From Candidatus Dechloromonas phosphorivorans (GTDB lineage: Bacteria > Pseudomonadota > Gammaproteobacteria > Burkholderiales > Rhodocyclaceae), in contig JADKBR010000019.1 in the NCBI GenBank assembly GCA_016714975.1, positions 176,487 to 240,486 on the forward strand: 64,000 nt of DNA, in the 5' to 3' direction. Shown in pieces: positions 16,988 through 26,359 of the stretch (the stretch's first letter is position 1; each line of letters begins with the position of its first letter). A program made the position numbers and the translations under genes. The notes beneath the pieces were generated by a model. It was not told the DNA's origin, made no database searches, and saw only the letters and a program-made list of their open reading frames with translations.

Positions 16988-18148
16988 CTACTCCGATTGC
17001 GACGAGTTGTTCAGTCCCAGCCGCCACAGCGAGGTCACTTCGGCCGCTCGAGCGATGTGCAGTGGGTCACTGCCGTCCCTCGCCTTGGGATGGCTCGGGC
17101 GGGTATCGAGCCGGCCAAGCACCTTAAGGTCAGCAGCGACGATCCAGCCGAGCAGTTCATCGCGCGAACGCAGGCCGAGACGTTCGGCAAGGTCGGAGAG
17201 GATCAACCAGCCCTGGCCGAGCGGCTCAAGATGCGCTGCCAACCCGGCGAGAAAGCCGCGCAGCATGCGCGAATCGGGATCATAGACCGCGTATTCGACC
17301 GGCGAACTCGGCTGCGCCGGTAGCCACGGCGGATTGCACACCACCAGCGGCGCGCGGCCATCCGGGAAGAGATCGGCCTCGATCACTTCGATGGTTGCGG
17401 TCAACCCCAAGTTTCGGGCATTTTCCGTAGCGCACAGCAATGCCCGCGGATCCTGGTCGGTGGCGACCACGCGCCGGATGCCGCGCCGCGCCAGCACGGC
17501 GCCCAGGATGCCGGACCCGGTGCCGATGTCGAATGCCAGATCGCGCCCCGCCGGCAGCGGCGCCCGGGCTACCAGATCGACATACTCGCCGCGCACCGGC
17601 GAAAAGACGCCGAAATGCGGGTAAATCCGCCCCTCCACCGCCGGCACCGGGATACCCTTCTTGCGCCATTCATGGGCGCTGACCAGAGCGAGCAGGCCGC
17701 GCAACGAAATCACCGAATCCTCGCCGCCCGCCCCCAAAGCCTCCAGACAAGCCGCCGCCACTTCCTGCCCACGGCGCAGCGGCACACGGTAGTCGGCCGT
17801 CAAGGGCACCAGCAATCGCCCGAGAATGGCCGCCCGCCGCCCCTGCGCCTCGCGATGCTGGTGAAAAGCCTCGGCCAACGTCGCCGGCCTCTTCTGCGAA
17901 CCCTCACGCGGCCCACGATCCGCTCGCCGCGCCAACGCCTGAAGCAAGTTCCGCGCATTCTGGTAATCGCCGCGCCAGAGAATCGCCGTCCCCTGCGCCG
18001 CCAGCCGGTAAGCCGCATCAGCCTTCAGCGTGTCATCGGCGACAACAACCACTTCCGGCGCCGCCACCCCGGCCTCGGAACGCCAGTGGGCAACATGCTC
18101 GACGCCGGCTTCATGCCAGTGGATGAGCGGGTATGGGATGGTGGTCAT
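16988..18148 (-). CDS. Class I SAM-dependent methyltransferase (PrmC/RlmF-like)
   Basis: A 386-residue protein. A C-terminal Rossmann methyltransferase domain has the SAM motif FDIGTGSGILGAVLARRG and the catalytic NPPW motif (VVCNPPWLP), which belongs to enzymes that methylate amide or exocyclic amine nitrogens such as PrmC and RsmC/RlmG. The N-terminal 180 residues are specific to this subgroup. I start at ATG 18148 (MTTIPYPLIHWHEAG); a longer frame to 18310 adds 54 poorly conserved-looking residues. The target (rRNA, protein or small molecule) is not known. Isolated gene, upstream of the degenerate IS66 element. Confidence 0.8.
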   Translation of the reverse strand: MTTIPYPLIHWHEAGVEHVAHWRSEAGVAAPEVVVVADDTLKADAAYRLAAQGTAILWRGDYQNARNLLQALARRADRGPREGSQKRPATLAEAFHQHREAQGRRAAILGRLLVPLTADYRVPLRRGQEVAAACLEALGAGGEDSVISLRGLLALVSAHEWRKKGIPVPAVEGRIYPHFGVFSPVRGEYVDLVARAPLPAGRDLAFDIGTGSGILGAVLARRGIRRVVATDQDPRALLCATENARNLGLTATIEVIEADLFPDGRAPLVVCNPPWLPAQPSSPVEYAVYDPDSRMLRGFLAGLAAHLEPLGQGWLILSDLAERLGLRSRDELLGWIVAADLKVLGRLDTRPSHPKARDGSDPLHIARAAEVTSLWRLGLNNSSQSE

Positions 18149-18484
18149 GCGGCATTGTAGGGGAGAAGGGATTCCCCCATGGGTTGACGGATCCCGCCTC
18201 AGCACTAAAAAGCCAGCGTAACAAACGGGGAACCGCTGCGACCGGCCATCTGCTGCCGTACAACTTCTCAAGAGAGCAGCCATCCGAACGACTGCTCTAC
18301 TCCGATACAAGCCTCACGCGCTAAGGCATTGCTGGCCACTGGCACAGATGGCGGTGGGAATTGCAGGGTGCAGAGGAAAATCGGGGGGAAATCCATTTTC
18401 GACGATGGACAGCAGGAGCGAAAATACTTCCCGGATGGCGCCTGAATTTCCCATCCTTCGCTGATTCTCGTCAACGGCGTCATC

Positions 18485-18619
18485 GTGAACGCGATCCAGC
18501 AGGAATATGGTAGCGAGCCTGCGCCCGCCAAATCGAATGACATTGCGGAACTACGCCGCGAGGTTACCACGCTGCGCGAAGAGCTCACGTCGGCGCGCCC
18601 GGCAGCGACCGATCGCTGA
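18485..18619 (+). other. Possible small coiled-coil ORF or gene remnant
   Basis: A 44-codon frame from GTG 18485 ends in DIAELRREVTTLREELTSARP, a heptad-like coiled coil. Similar-looking in-frame sequence (LILVNGV) extends upstream to a stop at 18443 without a proper start, and no ribosome site is seen, so it may be the end of a decayed gene. It ends 6 bases before the end of the convergent sbtB-like gene. Confidence 0.25.
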
Positions 18620-18625
18620 TCCGGC

Positions 18626-18937
18626 CTAGAACTTGTCCAATCGCATGACTTCGACGTCGTGCAGCCAGGCGACCATCGCGTAGCTGGCGTAGTAATGGTC
18701 CCGCAAATGCGCCAGAAGGGCTTCGGCCCGTTCACGCCTGCAGACGACCTCGATGCGGATGTTGGCGGCCTCATCCCAGTTCGCATCGCGCACGCCGCGG
18801 TGGCCACGGCCACGCGCGTCGGTCACCGTGTAGCCGCTAACGCCCAGCCGGTCCAGGTCGGCAATAACCGCGTTTTCGATCACTCTTTCGGTGACGATGG
18901 TCAGGAGAACACGTTTTTCCTCCGCGACGATGCTCAT
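18626..18937 (-). CDS. PII-like signalling protein, SbtB type
   Basis: A 103-residue protein with the ferredoxin-like PII fold pattern (VLLTIVTERVIENAVIADLDRLGVSGYTVTDARGRG) in which the usual GlnB uridylylation loop is replaced by GHRGVRDANWDEAANIRIEVVC. It overlaps the upstream bicarbonate-transporter gene by 4 bases (ATGA). In cyanobacteria SbtB binds adenyl nucleotides and blocks SbtA; the same pairing suggests that job here. The C-terminal CGPxGC redox motif of some cyanobacterial SbtB proteins is absent (the chain ends EVMRLDKF). Confidence 0.82.
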   Translation of the reverse strand: MSIVAEEKRVLLTIVTERVIENAVIADLDRLGVSGYTVTDARGRGHRGVRDANWDEAANIRIEVVCRRERAEALLAHLRDHYYASYAMVAWLHDVEVMRLDKF

Positions 18938-19875
18938 CGGACGACTCCGGAAACCTGGGCGGCTAGCTCGTAATAGAGCGGAATGCCGACGAGGATGTTG
19001 AAGGGGAAGGTGACGCTGAGCACGGCCGCCAGAGACAAGGCCGGGTTGGCTTCGGGAAGCGCGAGGCGCATGGTGGCCGGCACCGCGATGTAGGATGCGC
19101 TCGCAGCCAGCGTGGCCAGGAGCGCGACGCCACCCGTCGACAACCCGAGCAGGACGCCACAGGCGACCCCGGCAGCGGAAGAAGCCACCGGCATCAGCAA
19201 CCCGAACGCGATGATGAAAAGTCCCTGCCGCCGGAGTTCGCCGGCCTGGCGGGCAACGATCAGTCCCATCTCCAGCAGGAAGACCGCCAGTGCTCCCTTG
19301 AATAGGTCGAAGAACAGCGGCCGGATCGACGCCAGCCCTTCCGAACCGGCAATCCAGCCGATGGCCATACCTCCCAGGAGCAGCACGACGCCCTTGCCGA
19401 AGAAGGCTTCGTGGGCGAGCCGCCCCCAATCGGTGCCGGCGGATAGGCCGCGCGCCAGGGCGATGCCGACCACGATGGCCGGCACCTCCATGACGGCAAG
19501 AAAGATCGGCAACTGCGGCTCGAAGGAAATGTCTCGCGCGGTCAGCCAGTTGACGCCCACGGCAAAGGTCGCGACGCTGACCGAACCGTAGTGCGCGGCC
19601 ACGGAAGCCGCGTCGACCCGCGCGAAACGCCCGATCTTGAGAAGCACCCAGTACGCGACCAAGGTCTGCGCGATGCCCAGCAGGATGACAGCGCCCAATT
19701 GCGGAAGGAGCGGCGCCAGTGCCTGCTTGGCCAGCCCTTCGCCGCCCTTGAGGCCGATCGCGAGCAGCAGGATCAGCGACAGCGAATCGTAGAGCGCCCC
19801 GGGCAACTTGAGCTCGGAACGCGTGAGACCGGCGAATAGACCGAGCAGGAAGAACAGAACGACGACATCGATCAA
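18934..19875 (-). CDS. Sodium-dependent bicarbonate transporter family protein (SbtA-like)
   Basis: A 313-residue membrane protein with about ten hydrophobic segments in two inverted halves, matching the SbtA/DUF897 family (LPGALYDSLSLILLLAIGLKGGEGL in the first half; SAAGVACGVLLGLSTGGVALLATLAASASYIAVPATMRLALPEANP in the second). It would import bicarbonate with sodium. I place the start at TTG 19875 (LIDVVVLFFLLG): AAGAAGGAAAGCC is a good ribosome site and the chain then begins directly with the first membrane segment; the longer open frame to 20115 adds a non-conserved-looking 80 residues. The SbtB-like gene follows with overlap. Role in a heterotroph could be feeding carboxylases such as PccAB (inference). 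Confidence 0.82.
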   Translation of the reverse strand: MIDVVVLFFLLGLFAGLTRSELKLPGALYDSLSLILLLAIGLKGGEGLAKQALAPLLPQLGAVILLGIAQTLVAYWVLLKIGRFARVDAASVAAHYGSVSVATFAVGVNWLTARDISFEPQLPIFLAVMEVPAIVVGIALARGLSAGTDWGRLAHEAFFGKGVVLLLGGMAIGWIAGSEGLASIRPLFFDLFKGALAVFLLEMGLIVARQAGELRRQGLFIIAFGLLMPVASSAAGVACGVLLGLSTGGVALLATLAASASYIAVPATMRLALPEANPALSLAAVLSVTFPFNILVGIPLYYELAAQVSGVVR

Positions 19876-20416
19876 GGCTTTCCTTCTTTCATCAAGTCGG
19901 CACCAGGAATTATCGCAAAACTGGAGGTGAAGCACGCAAGCTTCAGCAGAAATCCCGGCTCCCCACGTCGAGCGCGCCCACTCAGCCCGACGAATCGACC
20001 AGCCGGCAAGCGACCAGGTGAACCGCCTCGCCCTCTCGGTCCTTCCTGCCACGCTGTGATATTGGCGGCCATTTTCTGAATTCGCAACCCCGGAATGGGG
20101 TTGTTGCACCGGCATTCCTGCGGCCGCCCCAAACCCGTTACCTGCCCTTGGATCAGTTCAGCGTCGAGCGGTAGCAGAGGGTCGAACTGAAACCTTGACG
20201 CGAGATCAATGATATCCATTCAGTATGCGGATTCATTGTCTCTGGGGCGCCACCATCGCAACAGACGGGCGCAACCGAACCCGAACCCCAATTCCCCTTT
20301 ATAGCGGCGCCAGGCCACGACTCGACTGGCAGGCGGAAGAACGCCCCCGCGGCTTCACGACTCCGCTGAGGCGTGGACTACTGGTCGGCCGAAACGGCCC
20401 TTGCCGGCCTGCCGGA
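19876..20416. other. Non-coding interval between the SbtA-like and Kir channel genes
   Basis: Holds the leader of the bicarbonate transporter and the region after the channel gene. A 115-codon minus-strand frame (20219 to 19872) runs up to the transporter and its TGA overlaps the transporter's TTG, but it has no ribosome site and no family resemblance, so I do not call it. No RNA gene or clear promoter was seen. Confidence 0.5.
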
Positions 20417-21316
20417 TCAGCGCTCGGGCGCCGCATGCGGCGTGTCGCCGGGCAACAGATCATGGAAGCGGTGGTAATCAAGGTAGCTTTGGCCAGTGCC
20501 ATCGGTTCGGAGGACGTCGACAAAGCGCTGATTCCACTTCACATCGTCGGCCGCGTAACTGTGGCGTGCGTGCACCGTCTGGGCGAAAGTAATGTCCATA
20601 CCCTCAACGGTGACCAGGAACAGGGCATCGGCTTCCCTGAGGTTTTCGGCTGTTGCTGCGAAAAGCGGGCTGCCCGGGCCAATCACGTGCATCACCGTCC
20701 AACTCAGGGAAAACACCGGCGTCTGCTGACGCAACAAGACAAGGTCGTGGATGCGGCGCATCTCGATACCTTCGACGCTCGTTTCGCGGCGGACCAAGCG
20801 TAGCCGCACCGAAGCTTCGAGGATCTCGTTGTGGCGCTGGTTGGCGAGGCGGAACATCAGCGTCGGCTGACCGTCAAATTCCGTCACGGTCATCGGTCGG
20901 GAAAACAGGATGCGCGCTCGGGCACGCGCAAAGCGACCGAAAATCAGGCCGGTGGTCATGGCGATGCTGACCATGCCGGTGAAAATCTCGATCGTCGCGA
21001 TCACGTGACCGTAAAAACTCTGCGGGTTCATGTTGCCGTAGCCAACCGTGGCCAAGGTTTCGACGCTGAAGAAAAAAGCGTCTGCAAACGAGCCGGGGCG
21101 GGCGTTGGCAATGGCGTTCTCGTCCATCAGGTAAAGCAGGGCAAAAAAGGTGTTCAAGCTCAGGTGGGCCAGCGCCAGACAGCCCAGAAACGCCGGCCAC
21201 GACGCTGTCAGACTGAGGTGGTAGAGATCCCGAAACCCGCCAGGCGGGGCACCGAGGGGAATGATGTCCTGCTTGCCGATCCTGATCTGCCTGCCGGGTC
21301 TTGCCTTTGCGCTCAT
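20417..21316 (-). CDS. Inward-rectifier-type potassium channel (KirBac family)
   Basis: A 299-residue channel subunit. Two membrane helices flank a pore loop with the K+ selectivity filter TVGYGNM, followed by the inner helix (HVIATIEIFTGMVSIAMTTGLIFGRFA) and a C-terminal cytoplasmic immunoglobulin-like Kir domain (RILFSRPMTVTEFDGQPTLMFRLANQRHNEILEASVRL). An N-terminal slide helix region (GFRDLYHLSLTASWPAFLG) is also Kir-like. I use ATG 21316 (MSAKARPGRQ) rather than the ATG ten codons upstream because it is closer to the family pattern. It is a single gene with no linked regulator. Confidence 0.9.
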   Translation of the reverse strand: MSAKARPGRQIRIGKQDIIPLGAPPGGFRDLYHLSLTASWPAFLGCLALAHLSLNTFFALLYLMDENAIANARPGSFADAFFFSVETLATVGYGNMNPQSFYGHVIATIEIFTGMVSIAMTTGLIFGRFARARARILFSRPMTVTEFDGQPTLMFRLANQRHNEILEASVRLRLVRRETSVEGIEMRRIHDLVLLRQQTPVFSLSWTVMHVIGPGSPLFAATAENLREADALFLVTVEGMDITFAQTVHARHSYAADDVKWNQRFVDVLRTDGTGQSYLDYHRFHDLLPGDTPHAAPER

Positions 21317-21884
21317 GATGTCTGTCTCTCGATGGATCGGCAACACGCACGGGGCACGCTAACCGCTGCCCGTGCGAAGGAAAGCGCAGGTGCTCTACCG
21401 GTCCTGCCCGCTGCCTGATTTCAACTGTGCCAGCGTTCCCGGCCGACACGGACTGCGGCGAACTCGCCACGATCGATCCCCGCCCAGGCGCAGTGTCAGA
21501 CTTTCTTGCCCTGCCCGGAAGCCCTTCCGAAGACTGCGCCCGCTGTAGGCCCTGAATTTGGCGGTGGCCCCCACTCTCCTGTCTCCCCTGCCGCCAGCAT
21601 CGCCTGGCCCTTTCCGGTCCACCTGTCCCATTAGATCGGTTGGCGGCTTTGACCGCGATTCGCTTTATGGAAAACTTCACATAAAGTGGACGTGCCGTCC
21701 TTGAGTAGTCGGTCCAGATGACTGCTCCAAGTCAGTTACCTGCCAGAGAACCGCAAAGGCGACGAATGACTGCAACGGGCACGAAGGAGCCGGACGACTT
21801 TGATACGGCATCAGACGGCACCGGGTCAAATACCAACCTTCGCGGATGCAAATCACACCAATCGCCACACGGGAAAAGAAGATG
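21317..21884. other. Non-coding interval between the Kir channel gene and rnpB
   Basis: No credible gene in any frame. A short inverted repeat, CTTTATG and CATAAAG (about 21663-21686), is the only structure noted. The part next to 21884 would be the 3' trailer of RNase P RNA, where the minus strand reads into a pyrimidine-rich stretch. Confidence 0.4.
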
Positions 21885-22262
21885 GAAAGCCGGCCGATAA
21901 GCCGGGTTCTGTTCCCCCCTTGCGGGGTTTGGCAATCATTCCTCTAGGCCTGCCGTCACCGACAGGCTCAAGCAACCTACCCGGAAGCAGCGCGGGCCAC
22001 GCCTCAGCTTCCCTATTTGGTCTTGCTCCGGATGGGGTTTGGCGTGCCGTCGAACGTTGCCGCCGACGCGGTGAGCTCTTGCCTCGCCGTTTCACCCTTA
22101 CCGACCGGGTTCCCCCGACCGGCGGTTTACTTTCTGTTCCACTTTCCGTTGCCTTGGGTCTTGCGACTTGCTGCACCCAGCCGTTAGCTGGCATCCCGCC
22201 CTGTGGAGCCCGGACTTTCCTCCCGATACTCGCGTATCCAGCGATTGCCTGGCCGACTTTCC
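21885..22262 (-). ncRNA. rnpB: RNase P RNA (bacterial class A)
   Basis: Read on the minus strand, the 5' end GGAAAGTCGGCCAGGCAATCGC and the 3' end ACAGAACCCGGCTTATCGGCC are the signature termini of bacterial RNase P RNA, and the length of about 378 nucleotides equals the E. coli type. The loop that pairs with tRNA CCA is within GGGTTTGGC context near 22030. It is the catalytic subunit that matures tRNA 5' ends. Ends are set by comparison with the E. coli RNA and may be off by a few bases. Confidence 0.95.
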
Positions 22263-22267
22263 AGCGC

Positions 22268-22295
22268 AAATTATCGCACGCCTGACCCGCGTCAA
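22268..22295 (-). promoter_or_regulatory. Promoter of rnpB
   Basis: On the minus strand TTGACG (22290-22295) and TAATTT (22268-22273) are spaced 16 bases apart and place transcription start within a few bases of the RNA 5' end at 22262. An overlapping alternative -10, GATAAT, would have too short a spacer. Confidence 0.65.
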
Positions 22296-22357
22296 GGTAT
22301 TATGTGCGGTTCGACTTCACCGAATCGGTGAATCTCTTATTGACCGGAGAAATATAC

Positions 22358-22624
22358 TTGGCAAAAGAAGAACTACTTGAAATGCAGGGCGTCGTGAACG
22401 ACGTCCTTCCCGATACCCGCTTCCGCGTCACACTGGAGAACGGTCACGAACTGGTCGCCTACACGTCGGGGAAGATGAAGAAGAATCACATCCGGATTCT
22501 GGTGGGCGACAAGGTCACGCTCGAACTATCCCCCTACGATCTGAGCAAGGGCCGCATAACCTTCCGCCACATCGAAACCCGGACCGGCACCCCGCCGCCG
22601 CCGCCACGCCGCCGCCGCTTCTGA
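22358..22624 (+). CDS. infA: Translation initiation factor IF-1
   Basis: An 88-residue S1-like OB-fold protein: MQGVVNDVLPDTRFRVTLENGHELVAYTSGKMKKNHIRILVGDKV is canonical IF-1. The start is TTG 22358 (LAKEELLEM), with GGAG 9 bases upstream. The C-terminal extension rich in Pro and Arg (TPPPPPRRRRF) is typical of the second, stand-alone infA copy of betaproteobacteria rather than the ribosomal-operon copy (family knowledge), so another infA is expected elsewhere in the genome. Confidence 0.94.
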   Translation: MAKEELLEMQGVVNDVLPDTRFRVTLENGHELVAYTSGKMKKNHIRILVGDKVTLELSPYDLSKGRITFRHIETRTGTPPPPPRRRRF

Positions 22625-22654
22625 TCGAGCACTCTTACGCAGCTGCTCACAGCC

Positions 22655-23125
22655 TCAGCTGCCGGCGACAGGCAACGCCGTCTTGTCGACCACCCGCCGC
22701 AGGACAAAACTCGAATGCACACCGGTCACGCCGGGAATGCGCGTAATTCGGTTGAGCAGCAGTTCCTGGTAGGCGTCCATGTCGCTCACTACGACCTTCA
22801 ACTGGTAATCGGCGTCCTGCCCGGTAATCAGCAGGCACTCCAGCACTTCAGGGTTCTCGGCGACCTGAGCCTCGAACTTGGCAAAGCGCTCCGGCGTGTG
22901 CTGGTCCATCGAGATGTGGATCAGCGCCATCAGCGACAACCCGAGCTTCCGGGCGTCAAGTAGTGCGCGATAGGCGGTGATGAGCCCCGACTCTTCGAGG
23001 CTTCGCACCCGGCGCAGACAGGGCGATGCCGAGAGTCCGATGCGATCGGCGAGATCCTGGTTACTGATGCGCCCCTCGCGTTGAAGAATCTCAAGGATTT
23101 GCCGGTCGTAGCGGTCGAGTTGCAT
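22655..23125 (-). CDS. Lrp/AsnC family transcriptional regulator
   Basis: A 156-residue protein with an N-terminal helix-turn-helix (LDRYDRQILEILQREGRISNQDLADRIGLSASPCLRRVRSLEESGLI) and a C-terminal RAM/AsnC ligand domain (ECLLITGQDADYQLKVVVSDMDAYQELL). Start at ATG 23125, preceded by GGAG. It faces a 388-base non-coding region shared with rpoH. The amino acid sensed is not known; dadA at 28368 is one plausible target in the window, since Lrp-type regulators often control amino acid catabolism (inference). Confidence 0.88.
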   Translation of the reverse strand: MQLDRYDRQILEILQREGRISNQDLADRIGLSASPCLRRVRSLEESGLITAYRALLDARKLGLSLMALIHISMDQHTPERFAKFEAQVAENPEVLECLLITGQDADYQLKVVVSDMDAYQELLLNRITRIPGVTGVHSSFVLRRVVDKTALPVAGS

Positions 23126-23513
23126 GCTTTGCTCCGAGTAAGTCATTGAGTTGCCATCTTGCGCCGAGGCGAATCCTGCCGCAAGTACTCGCCTAACAGG
23201 AATAGAAATGCGCAATAATCAGTCGCACTCTTGGGCTGACCTAACTCAGCGAACGCTTTATGCATATGGCAATTTATTCATAGCCCGAGCAATGATCGGC
23301 AGCAGCCACCAGAGCTTGCTCATCATGCCACGGTGGGCAGCTTGCAGTGCAGGCGCCACCAACACTGCGTAGCGTCCACGCAACGACACATCCCTTGTTT
23401 TCGGCACCACTGTCGCCGTGGTTCAGCGGTGCAACTGGAACTCTGTCAGGAATTGGCACTCTCAGGCAAAGAGTGCTAAAATGAGCCCGGATGTTAAAGG
23501 AGATCAACACGCT
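23126..23513. other. Divergent regulatory region between lrp-type gene and rpoH
   Basis: Carries the upstream sequences for both genes, including the CIRCE-like repeat at 23453-23479. No gene or RNA was recognised in the rest. Confidence 0.5.
23453..23479. promoter_or_regulatory. CIRCE-like element (HrcA operator) upstream of rpoH
   Basis: TTGGCACTC, a 9-base spacer, then GAGTGCTAA. The consensus CIRCE is TTAGCACTC-N9-GAGTGCTAA, so the only difference is one base in the left arm, and the spacer length is exact. It ends 34 bases before the rpoH start codon, so HrcA binding would repress rpoH. CIRCE sites before rpoH have been reported in other betaproteobacteria (established knowledge). Confidence 0.88.
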
Positions 23514-24371
<858 letters not shown>

Positions 24372-24386
24372 AACTCAGAGAGGTTC

Positions 24387-24422
24387 ACGACAAGGGGAGC
24401 CGGCGGCTCCTCTTGTCGTTTA
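24387..24422. terminator. Rho-independent terminator between rpoH and napH
   Basis: ACGACAAGGGGAGCC pairs with GGCTCCTCTTGTCGT: a 15-bp stem with one G-T pair and a 3-base GGC loop, followed by TT. It serves rpoH and, from the other side, the convergent napH gene. Confidence 0.88.
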
Positions 24423-24432
24423 CCCTGCCGAA

Positions 24433-25308
24433 TCACTCTCTCTCGGCAGTGGAAGCCGGGTTGTTGAAGCGCAGACCGAAGGAAAAGACATCCTTCGAGC
24501 AGACATCGATGCAGCGCCCGCAGTTCGTGCAGTTGGCAGCCAGGATCACCGGCCCGACCCCCTTTCCCTCGCCCTTGAGTGCCGGCCGTATGACCTGCGG
24601 CTCCGGGCAGACTTCGAAGCAGTCCATGCAGTCGTTGCAGGCGGAACGCTGCGGCGCCGAAACGCGAACCGGGCTCCAGCGGCCGAGCAGACTGTAGAAA
24701 GCGCCCACCGGGCAGAGTCGACCGCACCAACCGCGACTCATCACGAATAGATCGAACACGAAGACGGCCACGAACACGGTCCACGCCGCGCCGAGGCCGA
24801 AAATCAGTCCTCGGTGCAGCATCGACACCGGATTGATCAACTCCCACAGCACGACGCCAGTCGCCGCCGAGCCCGCCAGGGTCATGCCAAGGATCCAGTA
24901 ACGGGTATTGCGCGCGAGATGCACGCTGCCCTTGATGCCGAGACGGTCGCGAAACCAGCCGGCGGCGTCGGTCACTGGATTGACCGGACAGACCCAGCTG
25001 CAATAAGCCCTGCCGCCGACCAGCAGGTAGAGAATGACGATGATGGTGAGGCCGATCAACCCGAGCTTCTCCGGGAAATGGCCGGTCATGGCCGCCTGGA
25101 GGGCGACGTAGGGATCGGTCAGCGGCAGGAAGTCGAGCGTGTAGCTGTAGTTCAGGTTGCCCTTGACGATCCAGATGCCGGCCAGTGGGCCGAGCAGGAA
25201 CAGGGTCAGAATGCCGAACTGCGAGAGGCGGCGCAACAGCAGCCACTTGTTCGCCCGCAGCCGGCCCTTGACCGCGACCGCTTCGGCGCCGATGCGTTTG
25301 CCGCTCAT
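24433..25308 (-). CDS. napH: Ferredoxin-type quinol dehydrogenase membrane subunit NapH
   Basis: A 291-residue protein with about four membrane segments, two cytoplasmic-loop cysteine motifs of the NapH/NosR/CcoG kind (CSWVCPVNP and CGRLCPVGA), and two C-terminal [4Fe-4S] motifs (CNDCMDCFEVCP and CTNCGRCIDVCSKD). With NapG it oxidises menaquinol or ubiquinol and passes electrons to periplasmic nitrate reductase. ATG 25308 overlaps the napG stop by 4 bases. No napA, napB, napC or napD is in the window. Confidence 0.92.
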   Translation of the reverse strand: MSGKRIGAEAVAVKGRLRANKWLLLRRLSQFGILTLFLLGPLAGIWIVKGNLNYSYTLDFLPLTDPYVALQAAMTGHFPEKLGLIGLTIIVILYLLVGGRAYCSWVCPVNPVTDAAGWFRDRLGIKGSVHLARNTRYWILGMTLAGSAATGVVLWELINPVSMLHRGLIFGLGAAWTVFVAVFVFDLFVMSRGWCGRLCPVGAFYSLLGRWSPVRVSAPQRSACNDCMDCFEVCPEPQVIRPALKGEGKGVGPVILAANCTNCGRCIDVCSKDVFSFGLRFNNPASTAERE

Positions 25309-26186
25309 GGCTTGCCGCCCAGCCCCGGCGGCGTGCCCGGAACGAGACCCCCCTCTGCCCCGACGAGACCACGCGATGGCGCGGTCTGGCCGCTGGCGGG
25401 GTCGTAATGTCCGGGCAGCGAGGCACCTTCCGGCAGACGGTCGGGCAGATCGATGATGTTCCGGTCCTCGATCAGCGAGTGCCCGGCCTTTTTCTGCTCC
25501 TCCCAGCCGACGCGATAGTGCTTGCCGAGCTGACCCTTGGCCAGTTTTGGCGGCAGCACGCGAATCGCCGCCTCTTCCAGGACGCAGGATTTCTCGCACT
25601 TGCCGCAGCCGGTGCAATGCTCGGAATGAACGGTCGGCAGGAACATCGCATGGCGACCGGTACGCTGGTTGGGCACCAACTCCAGCGTGATCGCCTTGTC
25701 GATGACCGGGCAGATGCGATAGCAGACATCGCAACGCAGGCCGAGGAAGTTGAGACAGGTCTCGTGGTCGATCAGCACAGCGATGCCCATCCGGGCCTTG
25801 TTGATGTCGGTCAGCTCATGATCGAGCGCCTGTGTCGGACAGGCCTTGACGCAGGGAATATCCTCGCACATCTCGCACGGGATGTCGCGCGCCGTGAAAT
25901 AGGGCGTTCCAGTCGCCACCGGGGTCTCGGGTCTGGCGAGTTCGAGGATCTCATAGGGGCAGTCGCGCACGCACAGTCCGCAACGGATGCAGGCACCGAG
26001 AAAATCATCCTCGGCGAGGGCGCCGGGCGGACGCAAGGCCAACGCCGGCAGCGCCTTCGACTGCTTGGCATACAGCCCGAGACCGAGGCCCAGCATGCCG
26101 ACACCGCAGGCCATCCTGGCGGTATCGAAGAGAAATTGGCGCCGGCTGGCCGCTTTCTTCGAGAATCTTCCGTCTGTCGTCTTCAT
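25305..26186 (-). CDS. napG: Ferredoxin-type periplasmic protein NapG
   Basis: A 293-residue protein exported by the Tat route: SRRQFLFDTARM is the twin-arginine signal, followed by a hydrophobic stretch. Four [4Fe-4S] cysteine clusters are present: CIRCGLCVRDCP, CEMCEDIPCVKACP, CLNFLGLRCDVCYRICP and CTGCGKCEKSC. Together with NapH it forms a quinol dehydrogenase. The C-terminal 50 residues rich in Gly and Pro extend past the usual end of the family. Gene order napG-napH is standard, but the catalytic subunits must be elsewhere or the pair serves another periplasmic reductase. Confidence 0.92.
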   Translation of the reverse strand: MKTTDGRFSKKAASRRQFLFDTARMACGVGMLGLGLGLYAKQSKALPALALRPPGALAEDDFLGACIRCGLCVRDCPYEILELARPETPVATGTPYFTARDIPCEMCEDIPCVKACPTQALDHELTDINKARMGIAVLIDHETCLNFLGLRCDVCYRICPVIDKAITLELVPNQRTGRHAMFLPTVHSEHCTGCGKCEKSCVLEEAAIRVLPPKLAKGQLGKHYRVGWEEQKKAGHSLIEDRNIIDLPDRLPEGASLPGHYDPASGQTAPSRGLVGAEGGLVPGTPPGLGGKP

Positions 26187-26359
26187 GTCCGCCTCAGGAT
26201 CTCCGATGGGGCGGTCGCCCGGCCCGATCGCGCAACTACCTGATTGTCGTTTCGTTCGTCCTGTCGCCCGTCACCTTACTCCATCAGCGTTGACGAATAC
26301 TTGGCCTGGATCAAATGGGCGTGAATTCGCTGACTTGTGTCTCGAAAAGCCGCCGGAAA

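Noticed and set aside
19872..20219. 115-codon minus-strand frame before the SbtA-like gene
   Set aside because: No ribosome site or recognisable domain. Its stop overlaps the transporter start, which might allow coupling, but evidence is too thin.
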